Under the pieces are notes generated by a model. It saw only the letters and a list, made by a program, of their open reading frames with translations, did not search any database and had not been told where the DNA came from. The translations under genes and the position numbers were made by a program. Positions 34,357-42,796 of a DNA stretch of 64,000 nucleotides are shown here, in pieces. The number at the start of each line of letters is the position of its first letter. Position 1 is the first letter of the stretch. Source of the stretch: Burkholderiales bacterium C2 (GTDB lineage Bacteria > Pseudomonadota > Gammaproteobacteria > Burkholderiales > Burkholderiaceae_C); the NCBI GenBank assembly GCA_005503085.1, contig SCOI01000013.1, positions 1-64,000 on the forward strand, read 5' to 3'.

Positions 34357-35238
34357 TCAGCCCGCCAGGGCCTGGCGCACGCTGTCCTGGTGGCGCGCCA
34401 GTGCCGCGCGGGCCTCGTCGACGCTGCAGCCGCGGCGCAGCGCCACCACGGCCACCTTGACATGGAAATCGCACTGTTCCAGCACCGCCCGGGCTGCCTT
34501 CTCGTCGACCCCGCTGGCCTGCATCGTCAGCGCCACCGCACGCTTGAGCAGCTTGATATTGCTGGCGCGCAGATCCACCATCAGATTGCCGTAGACCTTG
34601 TTCAGCCTGACCATCAGCGCGCTGGAGAAGGTGTTGAGCGCCATCTTCTGCGCGCTGCCGGCCTTCAGCCGTGTGCTGCCCGAGATCACCTCGGGCCCGG
34701 TGTCCAGCAGGATGGCGATGTCCGCCGCCGCCAGCACCGGCGCACCTGCGTTGTTGGCAAAGCCCAGGCTCAGCGCGCCGGCCGCGCGCGCGGCCCGCAG
34801 AGCGCCCAGCACATAGGGCGTGCCGCCCGAGGCGGCCAGCGCCAGCAGCACATCGTTCGGGCCCAGCGTCAGGCCCTGCAGATCGCGCTCGCCCTGGGTC
34901 TCGTCGTCCTCGGCGCCCTCGACCGCGACAAACATCGCCGACTCGCCGCCGGCGATCAGGGCCAGCGCGCGTTCGCGTGGCCACGAGAAGGTCGGCCCCA
35001 GCTCGACGCTGTCCAGCACGCCCAGCCGCCCCGAGGTGCCGGCGCCGGCATAGATCAGCCGCCCGCCGGCCTGGATGCGCGGCAGCGCGGCCTCGACCGC
35101 CTGCTGCAGCGCCGGCAGCGCGGCGCGCAGTGCGGCGACGGCCTGCAACTGGTCGTCCGCCAGCACCTGCAGCAGCCGGGCGTTGTCATAGAGGTCGAGA
35201 TCGGAATGGTCGCTGTTGGGGGTTTCTGTCTTGAGCAT
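34357..35238 (-). CDS. murQ: N-acetylmuramic acid 6-phosphate etherase MurQ
   Basis: The 293-residue protein has a SIS domain (about residues 50-220) with GRLIYAGAGTSGRLGVLDSVELGPTF, the MurQ signature, and AVEGAEDD carrying the catalytic Glu. DVLLALAASGGTPYVLGAL, GPEVISGSTRLKAGSAQKM and a C-terminal helical part (NIKLLKRAV) follow. MurQ cleaves the lactyl ether of MurNAc-6-phosphate, giving GlcNAc-6-phosphate and D-lactate in the cytoplasm. It follows the GntR/UTRA gene by 45 bp and precedes the AmpG-like permease. No nagA or nagB is in the window, so the next steps are encoded elsewhere. Confidence 0.96.
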   Translation of the reverse strand: MLKTETPNSDHSDLDLYDNARLLQVLADDQLQAVAALRAALPALQQAVEAALPRIQAGGRLIYAGAGTSGRLGVLDSVELGPTFSWPRERALALIAGGESAMFVAVEGAEDDETQGERDLQGLTLGPNDVLLALAASGGTPYVLGALRAARAAGALSLGFANNAGAPVLAAADIAILLDTGPEVISGSTRLKAGSAQKMALNTFSSALMVRLNKVYGNLMVDLRASNIKLLKRAVALTMQASGVDEKAARAVLEQCDFHVKVAVVALRRGCSVDEARAALARHQDSVRQALAG

Positions 35239-35283
35239 GGGACTTCTTGGCTGATACAGGAACGCTGGTGGCCGGGTGCCGGG

Positions 35284-36021
35284 TCAGGCGGCAGGCTCCG
35301 GGTCGGCGGCCGTCGGGGGGCGGCGCACTTGCAGCTCGAAGCGGTAGCGGTCGGCGCGATAGAGGCTCTTGGCGAACTCGATGATCTCGCCGCTGTCTCC
35401 CAGCGTCAGGCGTTCCACCAGCAGCGAGGGCGAAAAGGCCGGCACTTCGAGCAGATCGGCCTCTTCCTCGGAGAGCACGGTGGCCTGCACCTGCTGCATG
35501 GCCGAGCGGACATGGATGTCGAAGCGCTGCGCCAGCAGCTCGTAGAGCGAGTGCCGGGTCAGCTCGGCCGGCTCCAGCGTTTGCAGCTGGCTTGGCACCA
35601 GATACGTGGTCTCCAGCGCCATCGGCTCGTCGTTGGCCATGCGCAGGCGCCTGAGTTCCATGACCGACGAGCCTGGAATCAGCTTGAGCCGGCTCGCCAG
35701 CTTGGCCCCGGCCGCCACACGCCGGCATGACAGGATCTCACTGGACGGGGTCAGGCCGCGTTCGCGCATCTCCTCGGAGAAGGAGCGCAACTGCGGCTGT
35801 TTGAGCACCGGTTGGCCGGATACAAAGGTGCCGGCGCCCTGCTTGCGCTCCAGCACGCCGTCCTGCTCCAGCTCGCGCAGGATGCGTCGGAGGGTCTCAC
35901 GCGCGACCGCGAAGCGCTCGCTGAGCTCGCGCTCAGGCGGAAGGCGGCCGCCGTTGGCATTGCTTTTGATCATGGCAAGCAATTGCTGCTTGATCTGCTG
36001 GCGTTTCTGAGCGCGGTCCAT
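35284..36021 (-). CDS. GntR-family regulator (HutC/UTRA type) of the murQ operon
   Basis: The 245-residue protein has a GntR winged helix (RLPPERELSERFAVARETLRRILRELEQDGVLERKQGAGTF) and a UTRA effector domain (about residues 90-235). The latter includes VMELRRLRMANDEPMALETTYLVPSQL, SLYELLAQRFDIHV and EFAKSLYRADRYRFEL. UTRA regulators such as NagR, DasR and NagQ respond to amino-sugar phosphates. As first gene of the operon it probably represses murQ and the transport genes and may control TonB receptor 3 upstream. Plausible operators are the TGGTACCA-like elements before that receptor. The start at 36021 gives the usual family length. Confidence 0.92.
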   Translation of the reverse strand: MDRAQKRQQIKQQLLAMIKSNANGGRLPPERELSERFAVARETLRRILRELEQDGVLERKQGAGTFVSGQPVLKQPQLRSFSEEMRERGLTPSSEILSCRRVAAGAKLASRLKLIPGSSVMELRRLRMANDEPMALETTYLVPSQLQTLEPAELTRHSLYELLAQRFDIHVRSAMQQVQATVLSEEEADLLEVPAFSPSLLVERLTLGDSGEIIEFAKSLYRADRYRFELQVRRPPTAADPEPAA

Positions 36022-36085
36022 GGAGGGTCTTGATGAGGGGAGAGAAAGCCGTGACGTGAGCGGCCGGTTCCGGACATCGTAGGAG

Positions 36086-36112
36086 AAAAGGGGCGGGGCA
36101 CGAGGCCCCGCC
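36086..36112 (-). terminator. Candidate terminator of TonB receptor 3
   Basis: GGCGGGGC/GCCCCGCC makes an 8-bp stem with a 5-nt loop (36092-36112), followed on the minus strand by two C and then four T (36086-36089). It lies 38 bp after the receptor stop and before the GntR start at 36021. The T-run is short, so partial readthrough into the operon is possible. Confidence 0.65.
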
Positions 36113-36149
36113 AGGATTCCGACGCTTTGGTTGCGACTGATGTCGGACG

Positions 36150-38978
36150 TCAGAATTTCATGCGCAGGTTCAGGTAGTACTGGCGGCCGGCGAGGAAGTA
36201 GCCCTGGGGCAGCTGCTCCAGCCCGTCGTGGTAATACTTGCGGCGCGGATTGTTCAGGTTGTTGGCGTCCAGGCTCAGGCTGAGGGTGTCGCTGAGCTTG
36301 ACGTTCAGCGAGGCCGACAGCGAGCCGACCGAGTCGGCCCAGCGCTGCACGTTGAACGGGCTCGATGCCACCTGCACCCACTGGAAGGGCGAGCGATGGT
36401 TCCAGGCCATGCGCAGCGAGTAGCCCTGGGTCTCGTAGAAGCCCACCAGGTTATAGGTGTGCTTGGAGCTGCCCACCATCGGCTGGGCCGGCTGGAAGCT
36501 GTCGTCCTCGGCGTCCACATAGGTGTAGTTGGCGCCGATGCCGAAGCCCGCGCCGACCGGCAGCTCGCCGGCCAGCTCGAGGCCCTTGACGCGCGCATCC
36601 ACGCCGACGCGGGTCGAGGTGTCGAAGGACTCGACCTTGTTGGTCAGCGGGTTGAACAGCGGCAGGTTGGCGCGGCCGCGGCCCGCGTAGTCCTTCATGC
36701 GCTGCTGGAACAGCCCGCCGGACACATAGGCGCGCGGCGCGAAGTACCAGCCCAGCGAGACGTCGATGTTGTTGGACACGGTCGGCTTGAGCGCTGGGTT
36801 GCCGGTCGCGGTGGCGGTCAGCGGACCCTTGCTGATGTCCTCGTTGGTGAGGCTGACGGCGCCGGCCAGCTCGCCGTAGTTGGGGCGGCCCATGGTGCGG
36901 TTGATGCTGAAGCGGCCGATCAGGTCGCGGCTGAACTGGTAGCGCGCATTCAGGCTGGGCAGGAAGACGCGATGCGTGGTCTCGACCGCCTGGGGTAGGA
37001 ACACGCCGTTGACTTGGGCATTCGTGGTGAACGCGCCATCGGCGCGGCAGCGCGGCGTGGTGGTCTCGCAGCCGAAGTTGCCCAGGCGCTGGTAGCTGAT
37101 CGAGGTGACCTTGGTGTTGACGCCGCGCACGCCCAGGTTGCCGCTCCATCGCTCGTGCTCGAACTCGGCCATCAGGTAGAAGGCCTGGTTGGATTCCTTG
37201 ATGGTGTAGGCGCCGGTCCAGTTGATGTTGGCCGGATCCTGGTACAGGTACTGGGCCGCGAAGGCGCGGATCTGCTCGGCGGAGAAGAAGGGGTAGGCGG
37301 TCGGGTAGTTGCCGCCCAGGCCCTCGCCCTGGTTGCCGGGGAAGCTGCCGGCCGGCGTGGGCAGGGTGGGCGCCACGCCATTGATGAAGGGCAGGGAGTT
37401 GCCCGAGCTCAGGCCCACCTGGCTGTAGCCGCCGTCGCGCTCGGCCTTCCAGTAGATCAGGTTCTGCGAGAAATCGCGCTGGTGCTGGGTGGCGCGCAGG
37501 CCGAACTTCAGCAGGCTCAGCGGGCCCCAGTCGAGGCGGTGCTCGCCGTCCAGGTGCAGGTAGTCTTCCTTGTCCAGCGACTTGGGCGCGTTGGTGCGCT
37601 CCTGCACCACCTGGTAGTTCTTGATGTCCGACAGATCGATCTGCTTGCCGGCCGCGTCGTAGAAGGCGTAGTCGGGCGCGCGGTCGGGATAGATCTTGTA
37701 CTTGAACTGGTGGGGGTTGATCAGGCCCAGCTTGATGTAGGGCTGGGCCTCGGTGACGCCGTCGCCGCGCGTGGTGCCGATGCGGCCCTTGATCTTGAAG
37801 CTGTCGGAGAAGCGGTGTTCGCCCTCCAGGTCCAGGAACTTGCTGGTGGAGTAGGCACCGTCGCGCAGCAGCTGGTCCACCATCAGGCCCTGGGTCTGGG
37901 TGGTCGATCCGGCGGGGCGGGTCAGCGTGGCCTCGGTGAGCACGCCGTCGACCACCTTGGCATCGCTGACGCGATAGGCGCCGGTGCCCAGCGTGCCGAT
38001 CATGCCGGTCACGGTCACATAGGGCGCCTTGTTGAAGTTCTCGGCGTCCAGCCGGGCGCTGAAGGCGCTCAGGTGCAGGTCGGTGCTGCTGGTGGGGCGC
38101 AGCTGCAGGCCGAAGTAGGCGCCCTTGCGCTCGCGCACGCCCTGGAAGCTTGCGGCGTTGAAGTTGCCGGGGAAGCGGACGTTGACCAGGGTCGGATCGC
38201 CGGAGGCCGTGGCACCCGCCTGGTTGAAGAAGCCGCGCGAGAAGGTCTCGGCGGCGTCGCGCTGGATGTGGCGCTTCTCGGAGAAGGCCTGCACCAGCAC
38301 GCCCAGGCTGCGCGCCTCGTTCTGCCAGGAGACCAGGCCGCTGAGCTGCGGATCGGTCTTGCCGGCGCGGTCGGAGTGGACCACGCCCAGCGAGGCCTCG
38401 CCCACCAGGGGCTTGCGGAAGTCCAGCGGCTTGCGCAGCTGCATGTCGACGCTGCCGGAGATGCCGCCCTCGATGGCGTCGGCCTGGCCGTTCTTGAAGA
38501 CCGTCACCTGGCCGATCAGCTGCGAGGGCAGCAGGGCGAAGCTGACGCTGCGGGTCGAGGAGGCCTGGTCGGTGATGTGCCAGTCGCCCGAGCTGATGGC
38601 ATGGCCGTTGACGGTGAAGAGGTTCAGGCTGGGCGGCACGCTGCGGATGGCCACGCGCTCGGCCTCGTCCATCGCCAGGGCGTTGCCGGCCTGGACGTTG
38701 ACGCCGGGCACGCGGCTCAGCGCGTCGCCGACGTTCTTGTCGGGCATCTTGCCCACATCCTCGGCGCTGATCACCTCGACATTGGCGTCCGCCTGTTTCT
38801 TGGCATCGATCGAGCGCTGCAGCGAGGCGCGGATGCCGGTCACGACGACCTGCTCCAGCTGCGCGGCCTTTTTCTGCTCGTCGTCCTTCTGGGGCGCGGA
38901 CTGCTGGGCCAGCGCCAGGCCGGGCAGCAGGGCCAGCGACACGGCGGTCGCGATCTGGGTGAGGGGGAAGCGCTTCAT
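36150..38978 (-). CDS. TonB-dependent receptor 3 (Xanthomonas/Caulobacter type)
   Basis: The 942-residue receptor has a signal peptide (MKRFPLTQIATAVSLALLPG, cleavage after LALAQ) and the same signature as receptor 2: VVVTGIRASLQRSIDAKKQ and VEVISAEDVGKMPDKNVGDALSRVPGV. The plug with NLFTVNGHAISSGDWHIT and a barrel ending in NLRMKF follow. This TIGR01782-like family serves uptake of oligosaccharides and similar nutrients. It lies directly upstream of, and on the same strand as, the GntR-murQ-permease-nagX-glycosidase operon. It is therefore the likely outer-membrane entrance for murein-derived or other amino-sugar oligomers. It is about 40% identical by eye to receptor 2 in the plug. Confidence 0.93.
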   Translation of the reverse strand: MKRFPLTQIATAVSLALLPGLALAQQSAPQKDDEQKKAAQLEQVVVTGIRASLQRSIDAKKQADANVEVISAEDVGKMPDKNVGDALSRVPGVNVQAGNALAMDEAERVAIRSVPPSLNLFTVNGHAISSGDWHITDQASSTRSVSFALLPSQLIGQVTVFKNGQADAIEGGISGSVDMQLRKPLDFRKPLVGEASLGVVHSDRAGKTDPQLSGLVSWQNEARSLGVLVQAFSEKRHIQRDAAETFSRGFFNQAGATASGDPTLVNVRFPGNFNAASFQGVRERKGAYFGLQLRPTSSTDLHLSAFSARLDAENFNKAPYVTVTGMIGTLGTGAYRVSDAKVVDGVLTEATLTRPAGSTTQTQGLMVDQLLRDGAYSTSKFLDLEGEHRFSDSFKIKGRIGTTRGDGVTEAQPYIKLGLINPHQFKYKIYPDRAPDYAFYDAAGKQIDLSDIKNYQVVQERTNAPKSLDKEDYLHLDGEHRLDWGPLSLLKFGLRATQHQRDFSQNLIYWKAERDGGYSQVGLSSGNSLPFINGVAPTLPTPAGSFPGNQGEGLGGNYPTAYPFFSAEQIRAFAAQYLYQDPANINWTGAYTIKESNQAFYLMAEFEHERWSGNLGVRGVNTKVTSISYQRLGNFGCETTTPRCRADGAFTTNAQVNGVFLPQAVETTHRVFLPSLNARYQFSRDLIGRFSINRTMGRPNYGELAGAVSLTNEDISKGPLTATATGNPALKPTVSNNIDVSLGWYFAPRAYVSGGLFQQRMKDYAGRGRANLPLFNPLTNKVESFDTSTRVGVDARVKGLELAGELPVGAGFGIGANYTYVDAEDDSFQPAQPMVGSSKHTYNLVGFYETQGYSLRMAWNHRSPFQWVQVASSPFNVQRWADSVGSLSASLNVKLSDTLSLSLDANNLNNPRRKYYHDGLEQLPQGYFLAGRQYYLNLRMKF

Positions 38979-39340
38979 GGTGTTCGGTCTCCTGGATGGC
39001 GCGGCGCCTGTATGTCTGGACCACTTGCCGCAATGTTAGTAGACCTTTTTCTGTACCAAATCGCAATCCACCCCATGAAAACCACTAGAAAATATGGTTC
39101 ATATCCACGAATGCCTGGTGGGCTTGTGTGGATTATTGGCCTCGATGATTTCCGTAAGGTCTTATTTTATGGTACCAATTTTTGATGGTTGATCTTCTTG
39201 CTCTCTTCTTCCGCCGAGGGGCTCGAGCGGAAAAATCGTGGGTCGGTGGTGTAAGGCCGGGCTCGGCGTTTGCGACAGAGCCAGCGCAAGCGATCTGACT
39301 TGCTTTACTGGTCCCCCCCGGGATCGAACGGAGATTCATC
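38979..39340. promoter_or_regulatory. AT-rich divergent control region between TonB receptor 3 and bufA
   Basis: This 362-bp stretch has no gene. Its centre (about 39050-39190) is strikingly AT-rich for this genome. It holds a perfect TGGTACCA palindrome at 39170-39177 and two related elements, TGTACCAA at 39052-39059 and TGGACCA at 39017-39023. TGG-ACCA half sites are typical of HutC-type GntR operators, so these are candidates for the GntR regulator at 35284-36021. The region must also hold the bufA promoter, but I could not identify it. Confidence 0.45.
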
Positions 39341-39628
39341 ATGCTGACCAAGACCCAAGGATCTGCCCTCGCCGCCGCCGCCGCACTGTTTGCGATGAAC
39401 GCCTTTGCCGCTCCGGCGCCCGCCGGCAGCACCGGCTTGGCCGTGGCCGCCAGCGACAAGGTGCACTGCTACGGCGTGCACGAGTGCAAGGGCAATTCCG
39501 ACTGCAAGACCAGCGAGAACGCCTGCAAGGGCCAGAACGGCTGCAAGGGCCATGGCTTCAAGGGCATGGAGGCCAAGGCCTGCCTGGACAAGGGCGGCGT
39601 GATCGCCGATCTCATGGCCAAGAAGTAA
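39341..39628 (+). CDS. bufA: Bufferin precursor peptide BufA (6-Cys type)
   Basis: The 95-residue precursor has a Sec signal (cleavage near NAFAAPA) and a mature part with six cysteines at 43, 49, 55, 62, 68 and 81. They lie in CKG, CKT and NxCKG contexts such as [22 protein letters not shown]. This is the pattern of bufferin precursors, metallophore RiPPs whose cysteines are turned into thiooxazoles by an MNIO enzyme. The modified peptide is exported to the periplasm, where it sequesters copper. CGGAG at 39329-39333 supports the start. The modifying enzyme gene bufB begins 14 bp downstream. Confidence 0.9.
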   Translation: MLTKTQGSALAAAAALFAMNAFAAPAPAGSTGLAVAASDKVHCYGVHECKGNSDCKTSENACKGQNGCKGHGFKGMEAKACLDKGGVIADLMAKK

Positions 39629-39642
39629 GCGAAAGGCCGCCG

Positions 39643-40488
39643 ATGTCCTCCATCACGCGGCCCGGCCCGGGCTTCGGCCTGGGCCTGCGCAGCGCCCACT
39701 ACAGCGCTTTTCTCGCCGAACTCCAGCCGGTCGACTGGCTGGAGATCATCTCGGAGAACTATATGGTGCCCGGCGGCAAGCCGATGCAGATGCTGGAGGC
39801 GATCCGCGCAAGGTATCCGATGGCCATGCACGGCGTGTCGCTGTCGATCGGCGCGGTGGCCGGTCCTGATCCCGCCTATCTGCGCCAGCTGCGCGCGCTG
39901 ACCGAGCGGGTGCAGCCGCTGTGGGTCTCCGACCATCTGTGCTGGACCGGAGTGCACGGCCGCCAGATGCATGATCTGCTGCCCCTGCCGTATACCGAGG
40001 AGGCGCTGGCCGTGGTCGCGCGCAATGTGGCCCGGGTGCAGGACGTGCTGGGCCGGCGTCTGGTGCTGGAGAACGTCTCCAGCTATATCGAGTATCAGGA
40101 CTCGGCGATGAGCGAGGCGCAGTTCCTGGCCGAGTTGTGCCGGCGCAGCGATTGCCTCTTGCTGGTCGATCTGAACAATATCCATGTCAGCGCGGTCAAC
40201 CACGGCTTCGATGCACTGGACTATCTGGACGCACTGCCGCGCGATCGCGTGCAGCAATTCCATCTGGCAGGCCATAGCGACTACGGCGACCACCTGGTCG
40301 ACACCCATGACCACCCGGTCGCCTCGCCGGTCTGGGCGCTGTACCGGGCGGCACTGCGCCGCTTCGGGCCGGTGGCCACGATGATTGAGCGCGACGACCG
40401 CATCCCACCGCTGCCGGAGCTGCTGGCCGAGCTCGAGACCGCGCGTGCCATCGCATCGGAAGCTGCTGTCGAGGAGTTCGCGGCATGA
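39643..40488 (+). CDS. bufB: MNIO (DUF692) enzyme BufB
   Basis: The 281-residue protein is a DUF692 multinuclear iron-dependent oxidase with a TIM-barrel. Metal ligands and family motifs are visible in order: [78 protein letters not shown] and [10 protein letters not shown]. It oxidises cysteine residues of the BufA precursor in the cytoplasm before export. The start at 39643 lies 14 bp after bufA and its stop overlaps bufC by ATGA. The whole set matches the bufferin gene order. Confidence 0.94.
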   Translation: MSSITRPGPGFGLGLRSAHYSAFLAELQPVDWLEIISENYMVPGGKPMQMLEAIRARYPMAMHGVSLSIGAVAGPDPAYLRQLRALTERVQPLWVSDHLCWTGVHGRQMHDLLPLPYTEEALAVVARNVARVQDVLGRRLVLENVSSYIEYQDSAMSEAQFLAELCRRSDCLLLVDLNNIHVSAVNHGFDALDYLDALPRDRVQQFHLAGHSDYGDHLVDTHDHPVASPVWALYRAALRRFGPVATMIERDDRIPPLPELLAELETARAIASEAAVEEFAA

Positions 40489-41252
40489 CGCTCGAAACCC
40501 TGCAGGCCGAGTTTCAGGCCCTGCTGCTGGACCAGCCGCAGCAGTTCGCCGCCGCAGTCAGGCCCGGCGGCATCGGCATTGAGCGTCGGCTGGCGATCTA
40601 CCACCTGGCCTACCGCGCCCGTCTGGTCGAAACCCTGCTGGACAGCTATGGCCATACCGCCACCTATCTGGGCGATGAGGCCTTCGAGCGCGAGGCGCGC
40701 GCCTACCTGATCGCCCACCCGTCGAGCCACCCCAGCCTGCGCTGGTTCGGCGCCGCCTTCCCGGCCTGGCTGGCCGAGCGTCACCCGCAGGACCTCGACA
40801 TCGCCGAGCTGGCCGCGCTGGACTGGGCCTTGCGCGAGGCCTTCGATGCCGCCGACGCGCAAGCCCTGACCCCCGCCGACCTGGCGGCGCTGCCGACCGA
40901 GGCCTGGGCCACGATCGGCTTCGGCCTGCCGCCCAGCTACCGCCGCCTGTGCCTCTCCCACAACACGCTGGCGATCTGGCAAGCGCTGGATCAGGACGAG
41001 GCGCCGCCAGCGGCCGAGCCGCTGGCGCAAGCGCTTGATGTGCTGATCTGGCGGCGCGGCAGCAGCCCGCACTTCCGCAGCCTTGGCTCGCTGGAGGCCG
41101 CCGCGCTGGATGCCCTGGCTCAGGGCCAAAGCTTCGCCGCGCTGTGCGAGGGCTTGAGCGAACGCTTTCCCGAGACCGACATCGCCAGCGAGGCCGGCGG
41201 CCTGCTGCGGCGCTGGGTCGAGGAGGGGCTGCTGACGGCTCCTTGCTTTTAG
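40485..41252 (+). CDS. bufC: DUF2063 partner protein BufC
   Basis: The 255-residue protein starts with a DUF2063 domain ([76 protein letters not shown]). A shorter C-terminal helical/winged part contains [21 protein letters not shown]. BufC acts with BufB as precursor-binding partner, in the way MbnC helps MbnB. It is coupled to bufB by a 4-bp overlap. The usual fourth gene, a DoxX-type bufD, does not follow; instead a convergent lipoprotein gene overlaps the stop by 4 bp. Confidence 0.9.
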   Translation: MTLETLQAEFQALLLDQPQQFAAAVRPGGIGIERRLAIYHLAYRARLVETLLDSYGHTATYLGDEAFEREARAYLIAHPSSHPSLRWFGAAFPAWLAERHPQDLDIAELAALDWALREAFDAADAQALTPADLAALPTEAWATIGFGLPPSYRRLCLSHNTLAIWQALDQDEAPPAAEPLAQALDVLIWRRGSSPHFRSLGSLEAAALDALAQGQSFAALCEGLSERFPETDIASEAGGLLRRWVEEGLLTAPCF

Positions 41253-42139
41253 AGTTGGGCCTCGTAGTTCAGCCGCTGCGTGACCTCGTAGGCGCCAGTG
41301 ATCCGGCCGTGATGGTTCAGCGTCGTGGCCGCCTGGCCCCGGATTTCGTGGGCCCAGGTGACCGTCAGCTCGCAGCGCCTGACGAAGGGGGTCGTGACGA
41401 CGCCGTTGTTGGCCGCGATGCTGCGTTCATTGAGCTTGATGTCCAGCACCGCAGGGTCGACCTGGTAAGTCTGGCGATCTGCTACAGCCGAGATCAGTTT
41501 GATCGGCAACTGGGTCTCGGCCTCGAACCGACTGCCATCGACGCGCTCGCAGCGGCCGCTGAGCAGATTGCCTGGCAGGACGCTTGCTGGCAGGCCCAGG
41601 ACGATGGTGACGCCGGTGCCATTGCGGGTCTGAGTGACCGGGCCTATGGGCTCCAGCATCACGAAAGGCCGGGGCGGGGCGGCTGTGCTGACATGACTGT
41701 CGGCGCCGCGATGGAACAGCACGCTGACGCTGGGCTGTTCGCCCGTGTGGGTGAAGCTGGCGCCATAGCGTTCGCGCATGCCGTCGCTGAGGTCGCGCAG
41801 CTCGATTGACCGGCCACCAAAACTGGCGCTGAGGCGATCACCGCCGCTGGGGCGTACAACGGTCAGCACATTGGCACTCTGGCTCAGCTGCGCCAGGATC
41901 GTGACGGTGTTGCCGCTCTGGCTGATGCGGTGGCGCGGACTGATGTCCTCCAGCCGCATATCGGCCGAGTCCTTGCAGTTCGAGAAGATGCAGCCAAGGA
42001 CTTCGCCAACTTCTTCGCCAATGTCTGACCCGATGCTGCAAGCGGTCAGCAGCACGGCAGTTGCTGCCGTCGCGACCAGCAGGCATAGACGGGGCGGCGC
42101 AGTCAACCGCCCGACGGATTTCTTGTGCTTGGTTTTCAT
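41249..42139 (-). CDS. Hypothetical lipoprotein
   Basis: The 296-residue protein has a long basic N-region (MKTKHKKSVGRLTAPPR) and a lipobox LLTAC near residue 34, so it should be anchored in the outer or inner membrane. The mature part has two close cysteines (GCIFSNCKD) and looks beta-rich, with no family that I recognise. Segments such as HRISQSGNTVTILAQLSQ and LSAVADRQTYQVDP suggest an Ig-like or carbohydrate-binding-like fold, but this is a guess. Its base composition is lower in GC than the flanking genes, which hints at recent arrival. It converges on bufC and overlaps its stop by 4 bp. Confidence 0.65.
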   Translation of the reverse strand: MKTKHKKSVGRLTAPPRLCLLVATAATAVLLTACSIGSDIGEEVGEVLGCIFSNCKDSADMRLEDISPRHRISQSGNTVTILAQLSQSANVLTVVRPSGGDRLSASFGGRSIELRDLSDGMRERYGASFTHTGEQPSVSVLFHRGADSHVSTAAPPRPFVMLEPIGPVTQTRNGTGVTIVLGLPASVLPGNLLSGRCERVDGSRFEAETQLPIKLISAVADRQTYQVDPAVLDIKLNERSIAANNGVVTTPFVRRCELTVTWAHEIRGQAATTLNHHGRITGAYEVTQRLNYEAQL

Positions 42140-42219
42140 GACTCTCCCTGATGGATTGATCTTGGGCCCATGCCCAGATCCCCTTTTTTTGTGCTGCGCA
42201 TGCTAGCGCAAGAATCAGG

Positions 42220-42723
42220 TCAGAGAGCCTTGATCAATACCGTCGTTGTCAGCTCGCATTCATCGCAATTCCCGCCCGGCCCGGCCCGGTCAATCACCAG
42301 GAAGTCGCTAGTCGCCTGCAGCGCCAGCAAGGGGTGATGCCAGACGCCCGGCGCGTAGTTGATGCCTTGATCGGCGCGGGCCGCAAAGCAGTGCAAGTCC
42401 TCGGCCCCTGGCGCGGTGCCGGGTCTTGCCACGACGACCAGGTAGGGCCGGCCGGACAGCGGCACAAAGGCCTGCGAACCCAGCGGGTGGCGCTCCATCA
42501 GGGTCAGCGTCAGGGGCAGGGCGCGCGGCTGGCCGCGAAAGATGCTGAGGATCAGCCGGCCCTCGGGACCGGGCTGCAGCTGCGCGAGGTCGTGATAGCG
42601 CTCGGTGGTGCCGCCGTTGATGGGAAAGTGCCGGGTGGCCGCGTCGGTGGCGATCACCTCGCCGAACGGGGCGAAGGCGGCGGCGGTCAGAGGCTGTGGC
42701 GTCAGCAGGCGGGGCGTGCTCAT
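42220..42723 (-). CDS. allA: Ureidoglycolate lyase AllA
   Basis: The 167-residue protein matches the cupin-like AllA family: LTAAAFAPFGEVIATD at the start, then FPINGGTTERYHDLAQ, LILSIFRGQPRALP, MERHPLGSQAFVPLSGRPYLVVVA and INYAPGVWHHPLLAL. AllA converts ureidoglycolate to glyoxylate and urea, the last step of allantoin use. No other allantoin gene is adjacent, so it is isolated from its pathway here. The start at 42723 is the ATG that gives the family N-terminus. The gene is divergent from the peroxiredoxin across 73 bp. Confidence 0.9.
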   Translation of the reverse strand: MSTPRLLTPQPLTAAAFAPFGEVIATDAATRHFPINGGTTERYHDLAQLQPGPEGRLILSIFRGQPRALPLTLTLMERHPLGSQAFVPLSGRPYLVVVARPGTAPGAEDLHCFAARADQGINYAPGVWHHPLLALQATSDFLVIDRAGPGGNCDECELTTTVLIKAL

Positions 42724-42796
42724 GGCCACGACTCTAGCGCCGGCTCCGATTTCGGCGATCATCAGGGCATTGATGTCATCGCTGTGAAGGCCCTCC

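Noticed and set aside
37014-39185. A 723-codon plus-strand frame opposite TonB receptor 3
   Set aside because: Antisense shadow; no domain, no ribosome-binding site, and it runs into the control region.
39240-39340. ECF-sigma promoter for bufA
   Set aside because: A CGAA is present near 39325 but no GTAA-like -35 lies at the right distance, and the position would be too close to the ribosome-binding site.
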